Positions 31,751-40,545 of a stretch of DNA of 64,000 nucleotides are shown one piece after another. The notes beneath the pieces were generated by a model, which had not been told where the DNA came from, did not search any database, and saw only the letters and a list, made by a program, of their open reading frames with translations. The number at the start of each line of letters is the position of its first letter. Within the stretch, counting starts at the first letter, position 1. Source of the stretch: JBOGOC01 sp050747525 (GTDB lineage Bacteria; Acidobacteriota; Polarisedimenticolia; JACPZX01; DASXTC01); contig JBOGOC010000061.1 in the NCBI GenBank assembly GCA_050747525.1, positions 62,001 through 126,000 of the forward strand, given 5' to 3'. Made by a program: the position numbers and the translations under genes.

Positions 31751-34003
31751 TTACCGGGGCTTCGCCATGGCCCGGATCCGCGCCTCCGGGACACCTTCGC
31801 CCAGGATCTTCCTCAAGGCCACCTCCAGGACCTCGTCGCGCCCCTCGCGGATCCCCTGGATCGTCGGCCTGGCCACGATGTCGGGAACGATGCCGACGCG
31901 CTGCGTCGGGCTTCCGTCGGGGTAGAAGACGCCGATCCCGCTGATCGATGTCCGGGAGCCGCCGGGCAGAGGGATCGTCGACACGTTGCCATCCGCTCCC
32001 GCTGTCGGGCTGCCGACGATCACGGCTCCCGGCGCGGCCCGGAAGGCCATGGCCGTGTACTCGGCGTGGCTCAACGACACCTCATCCACCAGGATGACGA
32101 TGGATCCCTCATAGCGTGGAGCTGCAGGCGCGATGTTGAGCGTTATCCCCGGAGAGAACGCTCCCGGGTTGGAGAGACTTCCGAAGGAGAAGCGGACGAA
32201 CGGCGCCGGCTCGGCCACGAGGTGCTGGCCAAGCTCGAAGACCATGTTGGCGGACGGATAGTTCCTGAGGTCCAGCACGAGGCCACGGGTCCCCGCCGCG
32301 CGGCGGATGTAACTCTCCGCCTCTCCCTCCTTCACGGTCGAGAGCTTGAGGTACGCCACCTCCGGCGACAGCAGACGCATGGTCTCGCCCGGGAGATCGT
32401 GGGTCCACCGCCCGGCCTGATTCGCTGCGTCGATCCGGCGTCTGGGCAGTGTGACCTTGAAGGTCCCGGCCGGCCGGCTGCCCAGCACCTCCACGTCGCG
32501 GCACTCTCCACGAGTCAGGTTCCTGGCCATGCCGAGGAGCCGCGCCCCCTCGTTGGATGCGGAGTACCAGGGAGCCCACGTCTTCACGAGAGACTCGACC
32601 CGGATCCCGTCGAGGGCCGCGATCTCGTCCCCCATCTTCAGCCCGCCGGCCGGCTCCGCGGCATCCGTGACCAGGGCACGCCCCTCGATGAACCTTATCC
32701 AGACGGGAAGCGCGCACTCTCCGCGTGGCGGAAGGACATCTGGATGCGACGCCAGGCGGGCGTGCCCGTCGTTGATGCGCGTGATCAGCGCCAGCATCTC
32801 GAGCAGGAAGGCTTCCTGGTCCCCGGCGGCGGCGATCCGCGGCAGGAACTCGATCAGCACCGCATCCCAGCTCTCGCCGATCACGTCCCGGTAGGGGAAC
32901 CAGTACTGGATGATGTTCCAGTAGCGGAACAGGGCCAGCAGGCGGTAGCCCGCATCCAACGTGGTCATGTGCGTGTAGGCCAGCTCATGGCCGAACAGGG
33001 GATTTCCGACGGATAGCTGCTTGGTGACATAGAACTGCGCTTCGGAGGCGTGGCGGTTGTCGAGCACCTTCTGCAACAGTCCGGCCAGCTCCTCGCCCAG
33101 CGTCTCACGGTCTCGCAGCCAGGCGAGATCCGGGCTGATCCAGGGCCCGTCGGGAGGAGTGGCACATGGGGAGCAGGGCGCGGGCGCTCCGAGCCCCGCC
33201 ACCCATCCGGCCAGGGCCCCGGCGGCCGAAGCTCGATCCTTTGCCTCCAGCACGCGGGGCAGGATGCGGAACAGCTCGAAATCCCAGTGCAGCTCGCCGG
33301 CGGCGACTCGAGGATGGTGGTACTTGAGGAATCCCCATACCTTGCACAGCGTGGCGAGGTTGGAGACCTGTGCAGGCGACAGCCGGCTCACCGTCACGCG
33401 CGAGCCGGCTTCAAACTCCTTGTCGGTGTCAAAGACGGTTGGCGTCCGCTTCGCCTTGGGCGCTTCACGCAAGGGCCGGCCGTCGAGGAGTATCCGGAGG
33501 TCATCCACCCACACGCGCCCCTCGCCCGCCAGGAGCACCCCGAAGAAGAGCTTGCGCGCTTCCGTCTTGAGCGGGAGCTTGATGATGTACTCCGTCCAGT
33601 CCGTGGTGCCGCGCAGCTCCCGCGACTGCATGTTGTCGAAGGCCACCGAGCCCGATTCACCATCTTCACGCATCCAGAGCCCGGTGTAGCCCGTGACCCC
33701 TTCGGTGCGCAGGAAGCCGCGCAGCTCGAGGGTGACCCCGTCGACCTCCAGGGGAATGGACTTCGTGAACGTGCTGAAGTCTCGCTTGCTTCCGGCATCG
33801 CGCTCGATGCGCCCCGACCTTTGCCCGCCGTGGACGATGACGGTTTCGGAAAACAGCGTCCCTGCCGGTCCACCCCACCAGCCCTCGGGCAGGCCATCGA
33901 CCTCGGAGCCCTCGAACGAGAGCGCGATCTCGAGATCCGCGGGGATTCCGGCGGCCTCCTGAGAGGGAAGCGCTGAGAGAAGGAGAAGCAGCAGGATCGG
34001 CAT
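31751..34003 (-). CDS. secreted S41 (tricorn/C-terminal processing) peptidase
   Basis: A 750-residue exported protein: signal peptide at 1-18 (ILLLLLLSALPSQEAAG), then a jelly-roll-like N-terminal module (TKSIPLEVDGVTLELRGFLRT), a helical region, a PDZ-like segment (GGLKMGDEIAALDGIRVESL) and the S41 domain at about 540-730. The nucleophile Ser is in VDEVSLSHAEYTAMA; the Lys seen after it in CtpA-type proteases is absent (SPTAGADGN follows), matching the tricorn-like branch. It would degrade proteins or peptides in the periplasm. No ribosome site; a TATAAG block five bases before the ATG is copied in front of the fragment at 34040-34245. Confidence 0.8.
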   Translation of the reverse strand: MPILLLLLLSALPSQEAAGIPADLEIALSFEGSEVDGLPEGWWGGPAGTLFSETVIVHGGQRSGRIERDAGSKRDFSTFTKSIPLEVDGVTLELRGFLRTEGVTGYTGLWMREDGESGSVAFDNMQSRELRGTTDWTEYIIKLPLKTEARKLFFGVLLAGEGRVWVDDLRILLDGRPLREAPKAKRTPTVFDTDKEFEAGSRVTVSRLSPAQVSNLATLCKVWGFLKYHHPRVAAGELHWDFELFRILPRVLEAKDRASAAGALAGWVAGLGAPAPCSPCATPPDGPWISPDLAWLRDRETLGEELAGLLQKVLDNRHASEAQFYVTKQLSVGNPLFGHELAYTHMTTLDAGYRLLALFRYWNIIQYWFPYRDVIGESWDAVLIEFLPRIAAAGDQEAFLLEMLALITRINDGHARLASHPDVLPPRGECALPVWIRFIEGRALVTDAAEPAGGLKMGDEIAALDGIRVESLVKTWAPWYSASNEGARLLGMARNLTRGECRDVEVLGSRPAGTFKVTLPRRRIDAANQAGRWTHDLPGETMRLLSPEVAYLKLSTVKEGEAESYIRRAAGTRGLVLDLRNYPSANMVFELGQHLVAEPAPFVRFSFGSLSNPGAFSPGITLNIAPAAPRYEGSIVILVDEVSLSHAEYTAMAFRAAPGAVIVGSPTAGADGNVSTIPLPGGSRTSISGIGVFYPDGSPTQRVGIVPDIVARPTIQGIREGRDEVLEVALRKILGEGVPEARIRAMAKPR

Positions 34004-34018
34004 ACCCGCTTATACCAC
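34001..34018 (-). repeat. start-and-promoter block, copy A
   Basis: The 18-base block reads GTGGTATAAG followed by a short spacer and ATG on the minus strand. It matches the block at 34243-34260 in 16 of 18 bases. Here it forms the -10-like element and ATG of the S41 gene. Confidence 0.6.
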
Positions 34019-34039
34019 GAACCGGGCTGGGTGGGCGCC

Positions 34040-34245
34040 TCAGGCTCGGTGCCCTGACGTCAGCCCCGTCAGACGCAGGCGCTGCGCCACGGCTTCCCGA
34101 CGGCCGACCGGAGGCTCTCGTCGGGCGTGGCCATCTGATCGGGGGTGAGCGAGGTCATCAGATCGCGCACCGGCGTGGCGCCGCGGCGCGGCGGCGGGCA
34201 CGATTCGATCCGAGCGGACACCATGACGAGAATCAGCAGCTGCAT
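34040..34245 (-). pseudogene. decayed duplicate of the CBS end of the site-2 protease gene
   Basis: On the minus strand an ATG at 34245 opens a 58-codon frame whose middle repeats the CBS region of the site-2 protease: TPVRDLMTSLTPDQMATPDES here versus TPVRDLMTPLTPDQMATPDES at 38.6 kb. After SAVGK the bases matching 38451-38529 of the parent are missing (79 bases), shifting the frame; the parent end then continues in another frame as VAQRLRLTGLTSGHR, stopping at 34040. So this is a partial copy with an internal frameshifting deletion, preceded by a copy of the S41 promoter/start block. It is unlikely to make a working domain. Confidence 0.8.
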
Positions 34246-34260
34246 GCCTGCTTATACCAC
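34243..34260 (-). repeat. start-and-promoter block, copy B
   Basis: Near-identical copy (16 of 18 bases) of 34001-34018, carrying GGTATAAG and an ATG on the minus strand. It could still drive expression of the 58-codon remnant. Confidence 0.6.
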
Positions 34261-34272
34261 ACAGGGAGGGGG

Positions 34273-37200
34273 TCAGCTTTCCAGCGAGGCGAGGATCTGC
34301 TCGATGGCCGCCAGATCGGCGGGCTTGGTCAGGTGCAGATCGAAGCCCGCTTCATGGGACCGGCGGCGATCCTCCTCCTGTCCCCAGCCGGTCACTGACA
34401 CCAGCACTATCTCCTGCAGCCCGGGGAGCGCTCTCAGCCTCCTCGCCAGCTCGTAACCGTTCATCCCGGGCATGCCGATGTCCAGCAGCGCCACCTCCGG
34501 AGCAAAGCTGCGGACTTCGTTCAGCGCTGCCTCGCCATCGTGAACGGTGTGAACGTCGTGTCCCATCATGGTCAGCAGGGAGCCGAGGGTCTCCGCGGCG
34601 TCCCGGTTGTCGTCGACCACCAGCACGCGCCTCGCGGGCGCGCTCGCCGGCCGGTCGCTCGCTGCGCCGGTCTCCTTCGAGGACGGGATGCGCTCCATCA
34701 TGGGAAGACGCACCGTGAACTCGCTCCCCTTGTGGGGGCCGCTGCTGCTCGCTTCGACGGTGCCACCGTGCATCTCCACCAGGCTCCTGACCAGCATGAG
34801 CCCGATGCCCAGTCCTCCCTGCGAACGTCCGATGGACGCATCGGCTTGGGTGAACAGGTCGAAGATGCGCGGCAGCGTCTCCGGCGGGATGCCGATCCCC
34901 GTGTCGCGCACTCGCAGGATCACCTCGCCGGCCAGGCTCTCGCTCGTGAGCCAGATGCGGCCCCGTTCGGGCGTGTACTTGGCGGCGTTGTTCAGCAGGT
35001 TGGCCACGACCTGCGCCATCCGCGTGAGGTCGGCGTTCAGGACCACGCGTTCGGACGGGAGCGAGACCGTCAGCTCATGGCCTGACGCTTCGATGAGCGG
35101 CCGGCTCATCTCGAGGGCGCTCTGGACGATACTGGCCAGCTCCACCGGCTCCCGGCGCAGATCGATCCGGTTGCGCGTGATGCGCGACACATCCATCAGG
35201 TCGTCCACGAGACGGACGAGCAGCTTCAGCTGCCTCTGGATGGTGTCCAGGGCCCTCCCGGTGACGACGCCGTCGCCGGGGGAGCGCCGCATGATGAGGA
35301 CGGAGTTGCGAATGGGGGCCAGTGGATTGCGCAGCTCGTGAGCCAGGGTCGCCAGGAACTCGTTCTTGTGGCGGTCGGCCACCCGCAGGGCATCCATGGC
35401 CATCCTGCTCTCGTGAACGTCGGTGCAGGCGCCGACCCATTCCCGCACCGATCCGTCGGGGTCCGTCACCGGGGTGGCTCGAGAGACGAAATGACGCCAC
35501 TGCCGGGATGGGGCATGCCACAGCCGCCCGGAGGACTCGTAGACGGTCCGCTTCCGGCGCGCCTCCGACCAGAGCTGCCACACGCGCGCGCGGTCGTCCG
35601 GATGGATCGCGTCGAGCCAGCCGGTGCCTCGATGATGCGGCCACGACTGGCCGGTGTAGGCCTCCCACGCCGGCTGGGGCTCGCTGAGCGCTCCTTGGGC
35701 GTCGGCCACCCAGGGCACGTCGGTGAGGACGGAGACCATCGATCGATAGCGCTCCTCCGACCGCGCGATCGCCTCCTTGGCCTCCACCTGAGCGGAGAGG
35801 ACGCGTCGCCGGACGCGAGCCAGCTCGAGCTGCGATTCGAGGCGGGCGAGAAGCTCGCGGGTGCTGAAGGGCTTGATCAGATAGTCGTCGGCCCCAGCCT
35901 CCAGCGCCTCGATGCGCGCCTCCTCGCCGGCGCGCGCCGAGAGCAGGATCATGGGGACCGTGTTGCGGTGCGGGTCGACGCGCACCGCGCGGACCAGGCC
36001 CAGGCCGTCCAGGTTCGGCATCATCACATCGGTGAGCACGATGTCAGGGGGCTGAAGCCGGATGCGCTCCAGCGCCGCCACTCCGTCGGGGACGGTCTCC
36101 ACGTGATAGCGGCCAGCCAGCAGGCGGCGCAGATACTCGCGCATGTCGGCGTTGTCGTCCGCAACGAGCACCCGCGGCACCGCCTCGCCCGGGATCCGCG
36201 GCAGCAACGGGACGGAGAAGTCTTCGAAAAGGGCCGGGGCCTCGGATGGGCCCTCCTCCGCGCCTTGGCCGACTCCGGGAAGCCAGCGGAGCGCCTCCTC
36301 GACGAACGCGATCGCGCCGGTGGCCGTGGACGTCTGGGTGCGGCGCGCGCCGATCCGGTCCGGCGGCAGGTGACCCGAGCCGAGCGGGATGGTCACGGTG
36401 AAGGTGGTGCCCTGGTCCGGCATGCTCTCGGCCGCAATCGATCCTCCATGCAGCCTGACCAGCTCCTGCACCAGGGCCAGGCCAATCCCGCTCCCTTCGT
36501 GCGTGCGGCCGCGCGCGTTCTCCACGCGATGGAAGCGCTCGAACACCTTGGGCAACTCATCGGCGGGAATGCCCGTCCCGGTGTCGCGCACTTCGAGAGC
36601 GACGGCGCGATCCAGAGCGCGCAGGGTGACGGCGATCTCTCCCTGGAACGTGAATTTGAACGCGTTGGACAGCAGGTTCAGGACGATCTTCTCCCACATC
36701 TCCCGGTCCACGTACACGGCCTCGGGGAGCGCCGGGCAGCTCACATTCAGATCCAGCCCGGCGCGCTCGCAGGCCGAGCGGAAGCTGCTGGCGAGGTCCG
36801 CCGTGAAACTCGCGAGGTCGATCGGATCGTACGAAGCCTGAATCCGTCCCGCCTCGATGCGCGAGAAGTCGAGCAGCGTGTTGACCAGCCGGAGGAGCCG
36901 CTGTCCATTGCGATGGACCACCTCGAGCAGCTCGTGGTCCCTTCCGCCGTCCCGGACGCGCTCGGCCAGGAGGTCCTCGATGGGGCCGAGCATGAGGGTC
37001 AGCGGGGTGCGGAACTCGTGGCTGACATTGGAGAAGAATGCGGTCTTGGCCCGGTCCAGCTCCGCCAGCTCCTCGGCTCGCCTCTTCTCATGCTCGTAGG
37101 CGCGCGCGTTGGCGACCGCGGTGCCGATGTGTCCGGCCACAAGGTCGAGGAAGCCGCGGTACTCGGCACTCACCACGCGCCGCGGACTGAGGCCGGCCAC

Positions 37201-38151
37201 GAGGAAACCGGCGGGCGCCGTCTGGCCGGGGGTGAGGATCGGCAGGATCAGGGCCCCCTGGGGGGACTCCGGCCACGGCCCTCCCGATAGAGGCCCATGT
37301 CTCAGGGACGGATTCAAGACCAGCTCGGCGGCTCCGGTCCGCGCGACCTGGCTCAGCGGCCACGCCGCCGATGATGGTGATGACGAGCTCAGATCGATCC
37401 GCCCGGGGGCTGCGCGGCTCCCGTCCTGCAGGCCGAACGAAGCCACCAGCCCGGCCTCCCGGCACTCCGCATCGGCGAGGTAGATCAAGGCGAAGGGAAT
37501 GTCGGCCGGGTTGGCTGCCAGAACGCGGGCGACGGCCCGGCAGGCATCCCCCTCCTCCTTGGCCTCGGTCACGGTCCCGCCGAGATCTCGCAGCGTCCGC
37601 AGCTGTCGCTCGCCGATCACCCGGCCCGTGGTCTCGTAGCACGCGCAGAAGATGCCGCCCACCATCCCGGATTCGCGCCTCAGAGGACTGTAGGAGAACG
37701 TGAAGTAGGTTTCTTCACGAGGCAGGTTGCGGTGCATCACGAGCAGCAGGTCTTCGGACCACGTGGCCTCGCCGGTCTCGAAGACCCCTTCCAGCATGGG
37801 CCCGATGGTGGGCCAGATCTCCTGCCAGCATTCGCGGCCCGAGCGCCCCAGAAATCCCGGATGCTTGGTGATCCCCATGCAGGGGATGTAGGCGTCGTTG
37901 TAGAACATCGTGTAGGCGGGGCGGCCCCACCACAGGACGATGGGATAGCGCGAGCCGAGACAGATGCTCACGGCGGTCCTGAGGCTCTGGGGCCAGAGCT
38001 CCACCGGGCCGACCGGCGTCTTCGACCAGGCGAGCGCTCGGGTGCGCTCGCCCATCTCGCCGCCTCCGGCCAGAAAGGCTAGCGGATCGCTCTGCGTCCC
38101 GTGGGAAGGTGCCTCGGCCTCACACTGTGGCGGCCGTTCCGGCCCTGGCAT
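34273..38151 (-). CDS. double hybrid sensor histidine kinase (PAS-GAF-HK-REC-PAS-HK-REC)
   Basis: A 1292-residue cytoplasmic sensor. In order: a PAS-like module at about 35-185 (LGPVELWPQ-type start, WWGRPAYTMFYNDAY), a GAF-like module at 190-350, kinase 1 with phospho-His378 in VSHEFRTP and its ATPase (DTGTGIPADELP), receiver 1 near 655-775 (VADDNAD, TDVMMPNLDG with the phospho-Asp), a PAS module, kinase 2 with LAHELRNP near residue 925 and its ATPase (DTGIGIPPETLP), and receiver 2 at the end (VVDDNRDA, LDIGMPGMNG). There is no membrane span, so it senses an internal signal such as redox state or a bound ligand. A TATAAT lies upstream. No DNA-binding partner is adjacent. Confidence 0.9.
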   Translation of the reverse strand: MPGPERPPQCEAEAPSHGTQSDPLAFLAGGGEMGERTRALAWSKTPVGPVELWPQSLRTAVSICLGSRYPIVLWWGRPAYTMFYNDAYIPCMGITKHPGFLGRSGRECWQEIWPTIGPMLEGVFETGEATWSEDLLLVMHRNLPREETYFTFSYSPLRRESGMVGGIFCACYETTGRVIGERQLRTLRDLGGTVTEAKEEGDACRAVARVLAANPADIPFALIYLADAECREAGLVASFGLQDGSRAAPGRIDLSSSSPSSAAWPLSQVARTGAAELVLNPSLRHGPLSGGPWPESPQGALILPILTPGQTAPAGFLVAGLSPRRVVSAEYRGFLDLVAGHIGTAVANARAYEHEKRRAEELAELDRAKTAFFSNVSHEFRTPLTLMLGPIEDLLAERVRDGGRDHELLEVVHRNGQRLLRLVNTLLDFSRIEAGRIQASYDPIDLASFTADLASSFRSACERAGLDLNVSCPALPEAVYVDREMWEKIVLNLLSNAFKFTFQGEIAVTLRALDRAVALEVRDTGTGIPADELPKVFERFHRVENARGRTHEGSGIGLALVQELVRLHGGSIAAESMPDQGTTFTVTIPLGSGHLPPDRIGARRTQTSTATGAIAFVEEALRWLPGVGQGAEEGPSEAPALFEDFSVPLLPRIPGEAVPRVLVADDNADMREYLRRLLAGRYHVETVPDGVAALERIRLQPPDIVLTDVMMPNLDGLGLVRAVRVDPHRNTVPMILLSARAGEEARIEALEAGADDYLIKPFSTRELLARLESQLELARVRRRVLSAQVEAKEAIARSEERYRSMVSVLTDVPWVADAQGALSEPQPAWEAYTGQSWPHHRGTGWLDAIHPDDRARVWQLWSEARRKRTVYESSGRLWHAPSRQWRHFVSRATPVTDPDGSVREWVGACTDVHESRMAMDALRVADRHKNEFLATLAHELRNPLAPIRNSVLIMRRSPGDGVVTGRALDTIQRQLKLLVRLVDDLMDVSRITRNRIDLRREPVELASIVQSALEMSRPLIEASGHELTVSLPSERVVLNADLTRMAQVVANLLNNAAKYTPERGRIWLTSESLAGEVILRVRDTGIGIPPETLPRIFDLFTQADASIGRSQGGLGIGLMLVRSLVEMHGGTVEASSSGPHKGSEFTVRLPMMERIPSSKETGAASDRPASAPARRVLVVDDNRDAAETLGSLLTMMGHDVHTVHDGEAALNEVRSFAPEVALLDIGMPGMNGYELARRLRALPGLQEIVLVSVTGWGQEEDRRRSHEAGFDLHLTKPADLAAIEQILASLES

Positions 38152-38333
38152 CGCTGGTTGTCCTTCTGGCTGGTCGGACTTGGGTGAAAAGGACCCCTCG
38201 CCCAGCGGTCCGGCGCGATTTCAGGGCTGTCCTGAGCGCTATTCTGGAGGGGCGCTCGGCATCGCCACGAGAAGATGCATGCATGATGGCGGGCGTTCCG
38301 ACGATCCCCGGACCGTGTTTTCCGTAGGCCAGC

Positions 38334-38339
38334 ATTATA
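38334..38339 (-). promoter_or_regulatory. perfect TATAAT upstream of the sensor kinase
   Basis: On the minus strand TATAAT (38339 to 38334) would start a transcript near 38327 and give the kinase gene a leader of about 175 bases. No clear -35 was found. The 245-base gap 38152-38396 otherwise holds no gene I could support. Confidence 0.4.
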
Positions 38340-38396
38340 TCAGGCTCGATCGACGGGACGGATCACGCAGGGAAGACGTGGGGAGTCGCGCTCGAC

Positions 38397-39518
38397 TCAT
38401 GTCCCCTGTCCGGACGCCAGTCCGGCCAGCCGCAGGCGCTGCGCCACGGCGTGGCGTGTCAGAAGGCCGGCCAGCCCGCCCCCCGCGCGCCCCAGGACCG
38501 GGAGCCGGGACAGGCCCTGCATGGTCATCTTCCCGACGGCCGACAGGAGGCTCTCGTCGGGCGTGGCCATCTGATCGGGGGTGAGCGGGGTCATCAGATC
38601 GCGCACGGGCGTGGTGCCGCGGCGCGACGTGGGGCACGACTCGATCTGGTCCAGCGAGATGACTCCCACCACCCGGTCGTCCTGCACGACGGGATAACCC
38701 GAGAAGCCGTCACGGCGGAAAGACATCAGCGCCTCGGCGGCCGTCACTCCGGCCGGCATGGTGACCGCCCCCGGGGTCATCACCGTCTCCACGCGGAACC
38801 CGGCCAGGCGGCTGGAGATGACGGCGTCGCGCCTCTCCGAAGCGGCCGCGCGGTCGAGATAGAGGCCGATGAAAGCGATCCACACGCCCTGGATCAGGTA
38901 CCCGCGTGCGGTGAGCCAGAGCCCCAGCAGGATCAGGCACCAGGCCATGCCGCGCCCCAGCTGCGCCGCCGTCATCGTGGCGCGCAGGCGGTCGCCGTGC
39001 CTGCGCCAGAGAAGAGCGCGCACCAGACGGCCGCCATCCAGGGGGAACCCCGGCAGCAGGTTGAACACTCCGAGCGAGATGTTCATCAGCGCCAGGTGGA
39101 CCATCATGCCGTTCCACGGATTGACCTCGGGCCGGCCGGCGAGCCACGAGGCGCCGGCGAACAGGATCCCCAGCACGAAGCTGGCCAGGGGCCCGGCCGC
39201 CGCGATGCGCAGCTCGGATCGTGGCGACAGGCTGTCCCCCCGCATCTGCGACACCCCGCCGAAGATGAACAGGGTGATCCCCTGCACCTCCATGCCGTCC
39301 GCCACCGCCACCACGGAATGGGACAGCTCGTGGATCAGCACCGATCCGAAGAAGAGAAGCGTGGTCACGATCCCCAGCGTGAGGCAGACGCCGGGCGCGA
39401 GGCCCGGGTACAGCAGGGGGAAGAAGCCGCAGGAAAAGCTCCAGACGAGCAGAAAGAAGATGATGAACCAGGACCCGTGTACGTAGACGTCGATGCCCGC
39501 CAGGCGGAAGAGCTTCAT
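38397..39518 (-). CDS. site-2 protease (M50) with CBS domains
   Basis: A 373-residue integral membrane metalloprotease. The ATG that begins MKLFRLAGIDVYVHG has a GAGGTGG site before it; an upstream start would add 60 low-complexity residues. Zinc motif HELSH in VLIHELSHSVVAV and the distal NLLPGFPLDGGR (Asp ligand) identify the S2P/SpoIVFB family; about six spans precede a cytoplasmic pair of CBS motifs (VMTPGAVTMPAGVT; VRDLMTPLTPDQMATPDES). CBS-bearing S2Ps may sense nucleotides and cut membrane-bound regulators. The 3' end has been duplicated into the remnant at 34040-34245. Confidence 0.9.
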   Translation of the reverse strand: MKLFRLAGIDVYVHGSWFIIFFLLVWSFSCGFFPLLYPGLAPGVCLTLGIVTTLLFFGSVLIHELSHSVVAVADGMEVQGITLFIFGGVSQMRGDSLSPRSELRIAAAGPLASFVLGILFAGASWLAGRPEVNPWNGMMVHLALMNISLGVFNLLPGFPLDGGRLVRALLWRRHGDRLRATMTAAQLGRGMAWCLILLGLWLTARGYLIQGVWIAFIGLYLDRAAASERRDAVISSRLAGFRVETVMTPGAVTMPAGVTAAEALMSFRRDGFSGYPVVQDDRVVGVISLDQIESCPTSRRGTTPVRDLMTPLTPDQMATPDESLLSAVGKMTMQGLSRLPVLGRAGGGLAGLLTRHAVAQRLRLAGLASGQGT

Positions 39519-39569
39519 GGCCACCTCGATCAGCAGACTAGGGGTGGCCGCCGGACTCCGCGAGCGGGG

Positions 39570-39602
39570 CTGGCCCGACGTCTGTGACCTTATCCGGGCC
39601 AG
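39570..39602 (-). terminator. inverted repeat around the last stop of the respiratory operon
   Basis: CTGGCCCG at 39570-39577 and CGGGCCAG at 39595-39602 are perfect 8-base arms with a 17-base loop that contains the TAA of the last oxidase gene. It may slow or end transcription of the 12 kb operon. No T-run follows. Confidence 0.35.
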
Positions 39603-39901
39603 TCCACCGGAGCCAGCAGGGCGCGCGTCAGGTAGTCCATCAGCGTCTCGGTGAACAGGATGTGCAGCCAGAAGAACCCGGAGGCGGCCACCACCCACAC
39701 CAGGCGCGAGCCGTACTTGACGTGCATGAAGAACAGCACGACCAGCGTGGCCTTCAGGCAGGCGATGGTGAGGGCGACGAACGGATTGAGAGGCCCCAGG
39801 TCCACGTAGGCGATGGCCGTGGTCATCAAGGTGAGCGCCAGGAGCGAGCCGAAGATGAGCAGGTAGAAGCGTGGAGAGATCACGTGGCCCGGCCCGCTCA
39901 T
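39590..39901 (-). CDS. cytochrome c oxidase subunit IV (CoxD/CtaF-like)
   Basis: A 103-residue three-span membrane protein: FYLLIFGSLLALTLMTTAIAYV, LNPFVALTIACLKATLVVLFFMHV and LVWVVAASGFFWLHILFTETL. The ACLKATLVVLFFMHVKYGS block is the signature of prokaryotic COX4. ATGA overlap with subunit III. It supports assembly of the caa3 oxidase. Last gene of the operon. Confidence 0.85.
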   Translation of the reverse strand: MSGPGHVISPRFYLLIFGSLLALTLMTTAIAYVDLGPLNPFVALTIACLKATLVVLFFMHVKYGSRLVWVVAASGFFWLHILFTETLMDYLTRALLAPVDWPG

Positions 39902-40545
39902 GCGTGCAGCCCGATGAGGTAGAGCATGGGGAACAGGAAGATCCACACGATGTCCACGAAGTGCCAGTACAGGCCGGTCACCTCCACCGGGGAGTAGTAG
40001 ACGGGAGAGAAGCGCCCCAGCCTGGCCCTCACCGCCAGGATCGCCAGCAGCGCGATGCCGATGATCATGTGCAGCGCGTGCATGCCGGTCATGACGAAGT
40101 AGAGCGAGAAGAAGATCTGCGAGGGGCCCGGCTCGCTTCCATGGAAGCTGAAGGAGGGCCCCGGCACCAGGTGCTGGTGGAACTTGTGCGAGTACTCCAC
40201 CACCTTGATGCCCAGAAAGACCGACCCCAGCAGGATGGTGAGCACCAGGTAGAGCACCTGATCGCGCCGGCGCCCCGTCTGCGCCGCCCAGACCGCCATG
40301 GCCATGGTGAGGCTGCTGCCGATCAGCACCGCGGTGTTGATGGTCCCCAGCGTCACGTCCAGGTGGCGGCTGGCCTCGGCGAAGGCCACGGGATACGTCG
40401 AGCGGTAGACCGCGTAACCGGTGAACAGGCCTCCGAAGAAGAGCACCTCGGTGGCCAGGAACGCCCACATCCCCAGCGTGGCCGCGTGCGTCTGCTGGGC
40501 CGGGTCGTCGAAGTGGTGCTTGAGGGGGTACGCCTCGCCTGCCAT
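39898..40545 (-). CDS. coxC: cytochrome c oxidase subunit III
   Basis: A 215-residue membrane protein with five spans, the short bacterial form. It begins MAGEAYPLKHHFDDPAQQ at an ATG sharing its A with the stop of subunit I (TGATG). Family landmarks: TLGMWAFLATEVLFFGGLF, the LGIKVVEYSHKF stretch with the conserved Glu, FVMTGMHALHMIIGI and the C-terminal VEVTGLYWHFVDIVWIFLFP. Subunit III steadies proton uptake in the oxidase. Confidence 0.92.
   Translation of the reverse strand: MAGEAYPLKHHFDDPAQQTHAATLGMWAFLATEVLFFGGLFTGYAVYRSTYPVAFAEASRHLDVTLGTINTAVLIGSSLTMAMAVWAAQTGRRRDQVLYLVLTILLGSVFLGIKVVEYSHKFHQHLVPGPSFSFHGSEPGPSQIFFSLYFVMTGMHALHMIIGIALLAILAVRARLGRFSPVYYSPVEVTGLYWHFVDIVWIFLFPMLYLIGLHA

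Noticed and set aside
38120..38335. 71-codon minus frame starting inside the TATAAT before the sensor kinase
   Set aside because: Its ATG overlaps the -10 box, it has no ribosome site and it overlaps the kinase start; probably leader sequence.
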